The translations under genes and the position numbers were made by a program. The notes under the pieces were generated by a model that saw nothing but the letters and a program-made list of their open reading frames with translations, was not told the origin of the DNA and ran no database searches. From Glaciozyma antarctica PI12 (Eukaryota > Basidiomycota > Microbotryomycetes > Kriegeriales > Camptobasidiaceae), in NCBI GenBank assembly GCA_002917775.1, contig KZ627150.1:736954-800953 (forward strand): a DNA stretch of 64,000 bases, written 5' to 3'. Shown here piece by piece: positions 44,808-54,488 of the stretch (within the stretch, counting starts at the first letter, position 1; every line of letters starts with the position of its first letter).

Positions 44808-45400
44808 CTAATCGCACCTCCCATCCTTCCATCCATCCCTCCACCGCTGTCCAATATTCCCGCAATCAAACTCCTCCTTCCCCAACCTCGTATTCACCTC
44901 ATTATGCACCTCACACAACCACCTCTCCAGCCCCTCCCTCCCCTCCACTGCCTTCTCCGGCGGATGCACCTTCATATAATTCCCCAGCTCATCCGCACAA
45001 GATGAGCAGGGGTACAGTGTCGGCAACGCCGTGAGGAGGGAGAGCATGGAGGTGCGTTGAACGGGGGAAGGGGTGAGGGGGTAGTACGACGCTGTCGTGT
45101 GGAGGAACGTCCAGGTGTGTCGACCGAGTCGCTCGACGTCGGGAGGGCAGTCGGGGGGGAGGGTGGCGGGGGTGTCCGTGGCGGCTGTTGCGGCGACGGC
45201 TCCGGCAGCGGCGGCGGTGCCTGCTTTGGGGACTTTCTTGTGCGCGCCGGTCCAGGCTTTGAAGCCGGTACAGACCTGCGATGGGAGGGAGAGTGAGCTG
45301 GGATGACGAAGCGCGGGGAGGAGGGACGGACCTTGCAGGGCTTGCCGTCGGGTCCCAAGACCATTCCAGGTGCCAGAGGCTGTTGCGGAGGTACGGCCAT
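44808..45400 (-). CDS. ERV1: Erv1-type FAD-dependent sulfhydryl oxidase
   Basis: Erv1 reoxidises Mia40 in the mitochondrial intermembrane space. The protein begins MAVPPQQPLAPGMVLGPDGK and carries the N-terminal shuttle pair CKVC (KPCKVCTGFKAW), divided by an intron. An Ala-rich linker precedes the ALR/Erv core: LGRHTWTFLHTTASYYP, then the redox pair in YPCSSCADELGNYMKVHPP. Next come the FAD-binding and structural Cys segments CEVHNEVNTRLGKEEFDC and a family-typical end (RWRDGWKDGRCD). The total of about 180 residues is normal. The combination of an N-terminal CxxC and the mitochondrial core favours Erv1 over the ER enzyme Erv2. Confidence 0.92.
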
Positions 45401-45826
45401 GAATAACGTGAGGCGTGGCGGAGGGAGAGAGGCGAAGGTCGAGCTCGGAGAGGACTTCGGCGACAGCAGTGGCGGCTGCTGAGGGCGTTGACGGCCTTGC
45501 TTTGAGCTGTGACTTGGCTAACGCTGTATTGAGCTTGTTAGGAGGCCCTGTAGCTCTCAGGAACTTCAATCTAGCTTGGTGAAGTGCAGCAGATCGTGGA
45601 GGAAGTGTTTCCTGGGTAACGCTAACCCCTCCTTTGAGCGCCTTGAGCCAGCCGTCGGGGCCGCGTTTCTCGCTCGGCGGCAGCGTCTCTTGCACTCATT
45701 CAACACTCTCGAGAGCACCAACCACTCCCCAAAGTCCTTCGTACACCTGCTCGACAAGCTACTGCTATCGTGAGTCCAAGCAGAGCCCTCTCCCGCTTCC
45801 CAGCTGACCCAGACGCCACCCCCTAG
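45401..45826. promoter_or_regulatory. Divergent promoter of ERV1 and the 45.8-kb gene
   Basis: These 426 bases lie between two outward-facing starts. A GTGAGT donor at about 45771 and a CCCTAG acceptor directly before the right-hand ATG suggest a 5' UTR intron. Frames are open on both strands, but none has a usable ATG and a recognisable product. Confidence 0.45.
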
Positions 45827-47390
45827 ATGAGCATCCTCGTACTGTCCCCCGCCTTCCTCCCGTCCCTGGTGGCGTTCACCATCGCTCCCGCCGCTGCACT
45901 CCGAGTACGTACACTCGCTGTCACAGCCAGGAAGCCCGCTGACTTCGGCCCCAGTCCTGGATTGCAGTCCAAGCCTTGCCCGCTCCTCTTCCCGTCGACG
46001 CCGCTGCGATCAAGACTTCCAGTCGCCGCCGCTGGCTTGGTCACCTCCTGATGTTCGTTGGGATTATCGGACTCGAGTTCTACCTTATCGCGAACGCTTC
46101 TCAGGTGAGTCGAAGGCGATTAGGGGGGGATGCTGGAGCTGACTTGGCGGCGCAGACTGGGCTGGGCTACTTTATGCTGGCAGTGTTTGGAATGATGCTA
46201 CAGACGTCCCTCATGATGGTGAGCTATTCTTGGAAGCTTGGGTGGACGAGACGAGGAGGTGACGCCGTGTCGCTCACAGTTCCTCGGCGACCACACGGGA
46301 AGCTATCGCTGGGCCGTCCACCGCGCGCCCTCTGGCCGTGCAGTTTGGAGATTCGCACGCGGATCCTTTTCCTGGTGGCGTGGAGCTCTCGTACTCCTGG
46401 TGGCGACTGCAGTCAACGCTCAGTAAGCACCTCGTCGCCACCCCCCCTTCTCGCGACTGACTCTTTTCTTCAGGAACTACATGACGCCCGGGATGACCCT
46501 CATCTCCCTCTCCTCGACAGCTCTCGTCTACCGTCTCGTTTCCCAGGCGCCGCGCAAGAACATCTCGATCCGTGGAATCATCTCTGTCCTCCTCGGGTGG
46601 ATGTTCCTCACGGCCGTTTTCGCCGGAGCTATCGCAATGCTCCTAATCCAACTCATCAAGGACAGCCCCACCGATACTCCTATGATGATTGGACCTGGAG
46701 ACGGAATCGAGATCACCGCCGTGGAATTCGCGGTGGCTGCCGACGAGGAGAATGGCGTCCTCTCCCCCGAGATCATGCACTTTGTCCAGCAACTCATGCC
46801 TCTCTTCTGGGCCGCCGGACCTGGCTTCCTCGTGCGTTACCTCTCTCCTTTCCATCGCCGTCGCTAACTAGCCCTCGCCGCAGATCGCCGCCTGCATGCG
46901 CTTCGACTACTCCCAGCACATCTCCCGCACCTCGGAGACCCTCTCCGAAACCCTCACGACCGTCGACGCTCTTCGTTGCCCGCGCAACACCTCACGCGGC
47001 GTCGTCGTCCCTGCCCGCGCGCCTCAAGGCTTCGCAAAGCCCTACTACTTCTCCGCCCTCCTCACCTGGACCCTCTGCCAACTCGCCGTATCCGCCCTCT
47101 TCACCTTCTACCCCCTCCCCGCCGAACTCGCCGATACGAACACGGTCGATATGGTCGCCCTCGTCCTCGAGATCCCCCTTATGGTGGTCGCAGTCCTCGC
47201 GACGAGCAAGGCTAGGGGCGAGTTTCGCGATATGTGGAGCTATCGCGAGGAGTGGACTGTCAAGCCTGAGAAGGGCGTACAGCTCGTTGAGGAGGAGACG
47301 GTGGAGTCGGAGGAGGTCCCGGATTACGCGGAGGCGGTCAAGGAGGACGTCGCGCCGGCGTACGTTCTTGAGGCCGAGAATAAGGCTTAG
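45827..47390 (+). CDS. Nine-helix membrane protein, signal-peptide-peptidase-like without catalytic residues
   Basis: About nine hydrophobic helices can be read: LSPAFLPSLVAFTIA, LLMFVGIIGLEFYLIA, YFMLAVFGMMLQTSLMM, WWRGALVLLVATAVNA, SLSSTALVYRLV, GIISVLLGWMFLTAVFAGAI, MPLFWAAGPGFLIAACMRFD, YYFSALLTWTLCQLAVSALF and MVALVLEIPLMVVAVL. Helix order and the local match PGFLIAACMRFD then YYFSAL...ARGE resemble the second half of signal peptide peptidase. In that family YD, GxGD and PAL carry catalysis. Here the equivalent positions read TA, AAGPG and VAL-type residues, so both aspartates are absent. The GPGD seen in a loop (MMIGPGDGIEI) is outside a helix and not the active motif. Homology is inferred from pattern only; the role is unknown. 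Confidence 0.5.
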
Positions 47391-47500
47391 CTTTCGTACA
47401 CCCTATCCTTCTTGTTTATATACACGCACTCGCACACTCCCTCTCTTCGTAGCCTCCTTTTCTTTGTAGATTCGATGTTTTTTTCGTCGTTCGCCGTCGC

Positions 47501-47565
47501 TCTCGCAACGACACCTTCTCGGACTTCTCGCTTGCGCCGGACTCTGCTTCTCGCAACGACACCTT
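47501..47565. repeat. 17-bp direct repeat in a 3' region
   Basis: TCTCGCAACGACACCTT occurs at 47501 and again at 47549, between two convergent stop codons. It is probably a small local duplication without function. Confidence 0.6.
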
Positions 47566-47658
47566 CGCTACTCGCAGAGAGATCCCGCGAGAGCTGCAGC
47601 AAGACATGAATTCCTCAACTCCAGGGTAAAGAATAAACAACAAAACGATCCTCCTCGC

Positions 47659-50600
47659 TCACAAATTCGCCGCCATGACTCCAAAAGCATACGCCTCCAA
47701 ATCCTGATACCCCCCTCCCACTCTCACCAACACCTTCTTAGCCCCCTTCATCCCCCTCGGCCCTACCCTATCCACCAACTTGCACAGAATCGCCCTTCGC
47801 TGATCCAGCGTCCCAAGTGCAAGGAGGTACCTCGCACTGAGGTTCGATTCCTCCCCCGCCGTCGCGCGCGTGACGGGTGGGTCGAGGCGCTCGACGTAGA
47901 GAAGGATAGGGAGGGAATTGACGACGGTAGCGACGTGTTGATCGAGTGGGTCGAGCGGGTTGGGAGTGTATGGTTGCGAGGGAGGTGCGCTGCCGCTTTG
48001 CGCTTGGGGGCGGGAGGAGAGGGAGGAAGGAGGTCGGGAGACGCTGGATCGACGAGGACCTTTCGGGGTTGAGGTGGAGTCCCGAGAAGGGGTGGGGACG
48101 GGAGGAGGGCGAGAGTGAGGGGCGCGGACGAAGGAGAGTCGGTTCGCTTGGGCCAGTGAGGCGGGGTTCGGGGGTTTGGCCTCGTGCGAGGTAGGCTGAG
48201 GTGGAGGAAGGGGAGGGAGAGACGCCGCGGGGTGGTTGGAGGCTGCTGGAGGAGGAAGTCGGGAGGCGAGAGCGAGATTGCGTGGGGCCGCGATTAGGGG
48301 AGGGAGAGAGGTTGAGGTGAGGGACGGAGGACGTCGAAGGGGTTGGCGACATCGCGCGCTGGAGGAGAGAGGTTGGCTCCTCGTCATTGTGTAGGCTTGA
48401 GAACGCTCCGGAGCTGTAGAATCGCGACGAGGTCGAAGGCGAGGGTGCAGGGATCCGACTGGGCGTCATCGGCCTTTCTCGAGCGTAAGACGACGCGTCC
48501 GAGAAGTTGGAGTACGCCGGCGACGGCGCGCGGTTCCCTCCCATCGAACTCCTCCCAAACGACTGCGACATCGACGTCCTCGAGCTGCTCCGCATCCCCG
48601 AGACCGACTGGCGTCCGCTCACGCCAGGAGTCAGGCTGCGAGATGGCGTCCCGTACCCTCCCAGCGAAGGGCGAGAAGCGCTTAAGTACGACTCCCGCAA
48701 AGTCTCCTTCTCGTCGGGCCGCTTCGTCGAGATGTTCCAACGAGGCTTGTTGTAGCCGTCGGCGCTCGGAGCTGGCGACGGTGCTCGCCTCGATCGTGCG
48801 GACGCAGCGAGGTTCGGAGTCGATCCGCTGGTGGAGAGGTTGGCGCTCTGCGAGTAGCGATGGCCGGGAGAGGGAGGGAGGCGAGGGAGATTCGCGAGTG
48901 TATCGACGGGTTCGACCGATCCGTATCGACTGGCGCTCTTGGGAGGACGAGGAGGGGTGGTCGTTGGCGAGGCTTGCATCGGCGCGGTGGAAAGGCGTGG
49001 TTTCGGTTGAGGCGTCGCGGGAGAGGAGGACGATGGGGAAGGACGAGGTCGCGTCGCAGGCGGTGGGGAGCTGGTAGGCGGGGACGAGCGCAGCGTCATC
49101 TTCGAGGCGAGGCGACGGAACGGAGAGACTCGGTCGACCGGAGGAGGACCTGAGAGAGCGGGAGCTTTGGGTGGCGTCAAAAGCTCCGCGCCTGCTCCCG
49201 CTGCCTCCCTCAGCATCTCCTCGACCCCGCGCATCTCCCCCTCAATCCGTCCGATCCGGTCGACTAGGTTCCTCCAGCGCGCTTTCATCTCCGAGTAACG
49301 ACGGAGAACCTCGCCGTTCTTGGTGCTGCGGTCTGCGATCCCCTTGCCCAAGATCTTGAGAACGCGATCCGTCGCGGGGCTGTAGTACTTGATCTTGGCG
49401 TGTAGCGACTGGTGGAGAGCGATGAAGGACTTGAGAAGGGGTTGCATGGAGGAGGGATCGGAAAAGTAGGAAGGGAGGGAGGGAGGTTCGCCGAGGGGGG
49501 AGGATGTGGAGGTACCGAGGCTGAGGCCGCCAGGCGTGCGAGGAGAGTCGGTGAGCGGTCGCGGAGCGTCGTTGGTGGAAGTCGAACCAGCGCTAGACTT
49601 GGCTTGTCGTCGGTTGAGGTCCCAAATGAACGTGTGGCTCTGGAGAAGGACCTTCTCGAGACTTTTCATCTTTTCAACGAGTCAGCGGGGCTCAAGAATC
49701 GCTGCTACGAAACACACGCACCATATCCTCGGCCTGGGACGACACTGATCGAAAGACGGTGAGCCACTTGTTCAGTCCTTGGATATTGTCTCCAAGGATA
49801 TCGGCGTCCTTCTGCGCGCCTTCCCACTCTGCCGCCGTTGCGACCCATTTCCGTCTGAAAAAGTCGGCCTGATCTTGACCAGCTGGATCGTCAAAGATGG
49901 GAGAGACCTGCGCTTCGACTTCGGAGAATTCCTGGGAGGAACGTCAGCTCCTCCCTCCGTTCGACGCATTGCAAACACGAACCTTGCCGACGACCTCGAG
50001 CTTCGCATCCAAACGCATGAGGGCAGCATCTACCTGGCTGAGCGCGGTAGGAGCCCTGTCGGAGCTTACTTCGGCGGACGAGCTTGCGTCGCTGGAGCCA
50101 GCCGGCGGAGGTAGCGAGAGTTCGGAAGGAGCGTTGGAGATAGAGTCGGAAGGGCGTAGAGGGGGGGAGGCGCTGACAGCTTCGGATTGTAGGTAGGTGG
50201 CCTCAGCAGCCGGCATCGACGTGTGGCGAAGCTCCTGCGAACACAGGGCTGTGGTCAGCAGTCGCTCCAACAACACACGCAAGCCTGGCGCACCTGGATC
50301 TCGAAGATCATCGTGTTGACCTCTTGAATGGCCATGGAGAGCTCCGTCATGCTCGAAGAGATCACCAGAAGTGCGAGCTCGCTGCAGTATCGTGTCAGCT
50401 CCCCTCAAAACAACCAGGGCAACAACAAGCGCTCACTCAACACTCGTAGGGCGCCGGAGCTGGCTCGACTCGCCGGGCTTCTCCGCCGTACTCTGAGTAC
50501 CTCCTCCGTTTGCCGCTCCTCCACCAGCTCCGTTCGAGAGACCTTGGGCAGCCGAAGCGCTCGTCTCTCCCGCGACAGTCGAGGCGCCAGCCTTCCCGCC

Positions 50601-51098
50601 GTTCTCGCCGTTCTGCACCACGCCGTTCTTTTCTCTGGCGCCACTGGCGCCAATGCTGTCCCCGAGCGACATCCTGGCTAGTTGATCCGCGAGGTGGGTC
50701 CTGGGCGACGCGGAGAGCGCGGCTCGAGGAGTGGATGTCGGGGTGAGGTGGGAGGAGTCTGGGGTGCGCGTCGTCCGTACTGGCGAGGGCGTTGTTGCCG
50801 GATCCAGAGCAAAGTAGTTGGCACTGGAGGAAGAGCAAAACAAGGGTGAGCTGACAGCTGGGGAGGAAGACACTCGGCCCTCGTCGACCTCAGCGTTTCG
50901 AAGCAAGCTTTGTAGCTCGGCTTACCTCTGGTCCTTTAAAGCTTCCACGCGTCTGGCGCCCTTGAGCTCCTCGATATCGGCTTGCGATTCGCGATACTGC
51001 TCCCACGTCCCTGGGCGACGGCTCTCCAACGCAGCGGGAGCGCGAACGTTTGCGGCAACCTTTCCGGGGCGCGGCGGCGTTGAGGTCAACGACGACAT
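47659..51098 (-). CDS. GAR-domain cytoskeletal protein, Kar9-like
   Basis: The N-terminus (MSSLTSTPPRPGKVAANVRA) leads to EQYRESQADIEELKGARRVE. A Ser/Pro region follows, and then a helical region. It starts SSMTELSMAIQEVNTMIFEI and continues with ADFFRRKWVATAAEWEGAQK, GLNKWLTVFRSVSSQAEDMM and MKARWRNLVDRIGRIEGEMR. This organisation resembles the Kar9 domain of spindle-positioning proteins. A long disordered stretch precedes a C-terminal GAR/GAS2-type domain (DQHVATVVNSLPILLYVERL, RYLLALGTLDQRRAILCKLV, KKVLVRVGGGYQDLEAYAFG) that binds microtubules in spectraplakins and GAS2. A 64-base intron at 47996-48059 (GTCCTC donor) restores the frame before that domain. The GAR call is firmer than the Kar9 one. 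Confidence 0.6.
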
Positions 51099-51671
51099 GT
51101 GCTGGTGCAGCGGCACAGCGAAGTGAAGGGGTCGCGTATCGGCGGGGTAGAGTGAAGGAGAGGCTTGCTGCCAGCTGACGGAAAGAGAGTTCGTCCCGCT
51201 CGCTCGCTCCGCGCTCTGGCTGAGCTTTGTTTCTGCTCTCGTACTGGGCTCTGTAAAGCTACTCAGCTTAGTCTAGTCTACGATGAACGTGTCTCTGTAC
51301 AAAGTTGCAGCGCGCCAGAAAGGTTACTCGAAAATCGGGCAGAAGACGCACTTGCTTCGCGCTCGCGCTCGCTCTGATTCAGATCGCTGGACAGAGTGCA
51401 AGTCATATTGGCTTGTACGAAGGCAGGTAGTGCAAACCTCCAGCGCCAGACCAGCAAAAGAAGAAGTGACGATTCAGCGCGCGCGTCCTGCTCGAGTTGC
51501 TCACGCCAGCTTGGCTTCGTCCAGCACCTGCTTCAGGCAGCTCCTCCCTCCTCTCTACAAACACCTCTCCAGCTCCTCCTCCCGCCCCCCCTACACCTGC
51601 CGCCCTAGCTCGCCTCCCGCGACCGCCCCACCTTGCCCGCCGCGTCCTCGTCCGACCTCACCTCGTCCTCG
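51099..51671. promoter_or_regulatory. Divergent promoter region
   Basis: These 573 bases separate outward-facing starts of the GAR-domain gene and the RTC4-domain gene. The right half is pyrimidine-rich with many TCC blocks. I see no gene. Confidence 0.45.
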
Positions 51672-54306
51672 ATGAAGCGGCAGGGGTTCTTCCCCAACTC
51701 GCAGCAAAAGGACCCCAAGGCGCTCCACGCCCCCTTCAAGAGTCCCCTCCTCTCTCGCCCAACCGGCTCTCCCATCAGCACTCCCCAAACCGGCGCTCGT
51801 CACGACTCGCAGCGAGACTACCACGGAGGTCAGCAGCCAGGCAGCTCGCAAGGCCAGCACAACTCGCAGAATAACTCTCGGGCGCCGCATCGGTCGGGCA
51901 CGTCGGCTTGGGGGAACCGGGGCGCGGGTGGGAGCGAGGGGTTCGAGGATAGGAGAGTCGGGATGCCCGATACGGAGGGGGAGAACGAGCGGATGAACGG
52001 TGGATGGGGTCAGTCGCTCGCTCAGAAGAAGAAGGGCTTTCTTGAGACGGAACGCGAGCGAGCTGCGGCGGCCACGGCGGCGGAACGGGCGGAGCCGGCG
52101 AAGACGAGCAAGAGCGACTTCGATACGAGGGAGGCAAACGTACGGAAGAACCAGTTGGAGCTGAAGAAAGAGAAGCGTGCGAGGGAGGACATTGGCGAAG
52201 GAGGCATTGGCGAAGAAGGCAGCTGCGCCGCCTCCTGCTCCAGTCTCGGCGTCGACGTCCAGCTTCCACCGCCGCAATCCCTCAAAGTTAGCAGCTGTAC
52301 AAGCGGCAGGCGACGCTGCGTACAAGCGCCAACAGGAGGAGCGCAAGTCGAGCGTGGATCGAGGAGCAACGGGAGGCGCTGCGAAGAAGGACTTGAAGGG
52401 GAAGGGCAGGGCGAAGCCTGTCACTGTCTTGTCGGATTCCGACGTCGAGTTCGTCGAACTTTCTCTGCGTAAACGAGCGATCGCTAACGGCATCTCTCCA
52501 TAGCTCGCCTCGAGGAAGTCCCGTAAAGCGATCTGGCTCGAAACTCGCGAAGAAGGCTGCGAAGCGCTCAAAGCCCAGCAGCGTAAATGTCGAACTTGGG
52601 AGGTGCGTTCTCTCACACAAGCGAGCTCGCGCGCAGACGCCGACCTAGCCTTAGCTCGCCGGATCCTCAATCGTCCAAGTCGACCAAGTCGTCGAAGCCT
52701 TCCACCTCCTCCAAACCGTCCGCCGCGTCCAAAACCTCCAAATGGTCCTCGCCGAAGGAAGCCTTTAAGGAGTCGGAACCAGCACCCCTCGATCTCGAGC
52801 CAGACGACTTCGAAGTGCTGAAAGAGCCAGTCGATCTCGACGCGCTGATCGCCGACAAGCTCCAGGGGGACCGCGCAGAGCGTCGAGCGAAGCACGCGTT
52901 GCGGAATCCGGGCAGGAAGGTTGGCGGCATCTTCACCGACGATTCGGATTCCGACTTTGACTCCGAGGTGGACGACGGCGAGGTTTCGAGTACGAGGGAG
53001 GCGACGCCTGATCTTCTCCTGCTCGACGAAGGTGAGTTCGCTCCCTGACTTCGCCGCGATTCTCGCGCTGACGTTCCCGCTCGCAGACGATCGTCCAGAC
53101 CCATCGACCCTCTGCCCCTTCTGCAGCCACCCCCTCCCCACCAACCCCTCCGAACGCCTCTCCTCCCTCAAAGCCCACCTCCTCGCCCAACCGCACGTCA
53201 AGCCCGCTTCGACGAGTCGAAACCCTTTCGCTATGCACCTCCCCATCATCGAAATCAGGAGCTTCTGCCGCCGGCACAAGGAGGAGACGGTCACGATCCC
53301 GGCGGGCGAGGCGCGCGGGTGGCCGACCGAGATTGACTGGAAAGGACTGCCGAGGTGTGTTCTCTCCCTCTTCTCGTTGCGAGCGAATGAGCTGATGGGC
53401 ATGGCGCAGACGAATCGATCGCCAGGTCGGCGAGCACCTCCAGAACGTCATTTCTGGCACGTTCGTGAGCCCGTTCTTCGTCGCTGCGAAGTGGGAGTCG
53501 GAGTCGAAGGGAGCGAGGAGGATGGCGAACGCCTTATCGGAATGGGGGACTTTCGACCTCGAGCAACCAGGCTAGTACGTCCGCTCCTCGCTCCCTCGCC
53601 CGCCTTCGCTAACTCGCAGGTCTCGCACAGCTACGGCCTCCACGGTTCAGAACTCATGAACGACACTCTCACGAAACTCTTCATCACCTCCTCCTCCCTC
53701 TTAACGCCTCTCGACGCGCACCCTCTCGATCTAAAAGCCTACGTCCGCCGCGTCCTCGTCCCCGAATGCGCCGTCGAACTAATTCGAACCGACCTGTCGA
53801 TCTCTCGGGACGAAGCGCTTCGAATACGGGGAGAGAGTTGCGCGTATGGGAAGGCGAGGTTCGATATGACGGAGGAGGAGGAGGAGTTTCAGAGGGAGGA
53901 AGAGGCGAGGGAGGAGAAGGCGGAGAGGAGGAGGAGGAAGGAGATGGAGAGGAAGGAGGAGGAGGAGAGGAATGAGGAGGAGGTTAGGGAACGAGCGAGG
54001 AGGATCAAGAAGGCGAGCGAAGAGGAGAAGAGGCCGACGATTGCGCTGAGGAAACCGAAGCGCCAGATCGAGCGGGAGCGCGCCCGCAGGGAGCAGCAGC
54101 TCTCGTCGCCGTCTGCTGCGGCGAAGGACGATTGGAGCAAGAACTTGCGAGATCGGTTGAGCGAGGAGGACGTTATGGACGTCGATGAGGAGGAGGACGA
54201 GGACGAGATCTTGGACGTCGAGGAGCCTCCTGAGCCGAAGCTCAAGCACAAGAAGAAGAAGGAGAAGAAGGCTCCGGTGATCGACATCGACTCGGACTCG
54301 GATTGA
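51672..54306 (+). CDS. RTC4-domain protein
   Basis: The N-terminal half is disordered: MKRQGFFPNSQQKDPKALHA, then Gln/Asn-rich, charged coiled-coil-like (KKKGFLETERERAAAATAAE) and Ser/Lys-rich segments with acidic patches (VLSDSDVEFVEL). The folded part is an RTC4-type domain: LCPFCSHPLPTNPSERLSSL, FAMHLPIIEIRSFCRRHKEE, IPAGEARGWPTEIDWKGLPR, WGTFDLEQPGLSHSYGLHGS and LDLKAYVRRVLVPECAVELI. A long Glu/Arg/Lys helix and an acidic end (VIDIDSDSD) follow. RTC4 was named from a telomere-capping screen; its biochemical role is unknown. Between about 52,140 and 52,200 the frame moves by one base: either an intron starting GTACGG or an indel. Confidence 0.65.
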
Positions 54307-54488
54307 GGAGGAGAGGAGAGGAGGAGGGGAGGAGGAGGGGAGGAAGGGGCGCAGGTGTACAGCAGTAAACCTTTTACGTGCCCAACCGTTCGTCGAGGGT
54401 ACTTGAGAGGTGCATCTTCGTATGATTACCAAAAGAACATCGAACAAGAACCGCCGACATAACGCCCTCGCGCCTCTACCTCCACTCT

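Noticed and set aside
46680-46710. GPGD in the 45.8-kb protein as a GxGD protease motif
   Set aside because: It lies in a hydrophilic loop, not at the start of a helix, and no partner YD or PAL motif exists.
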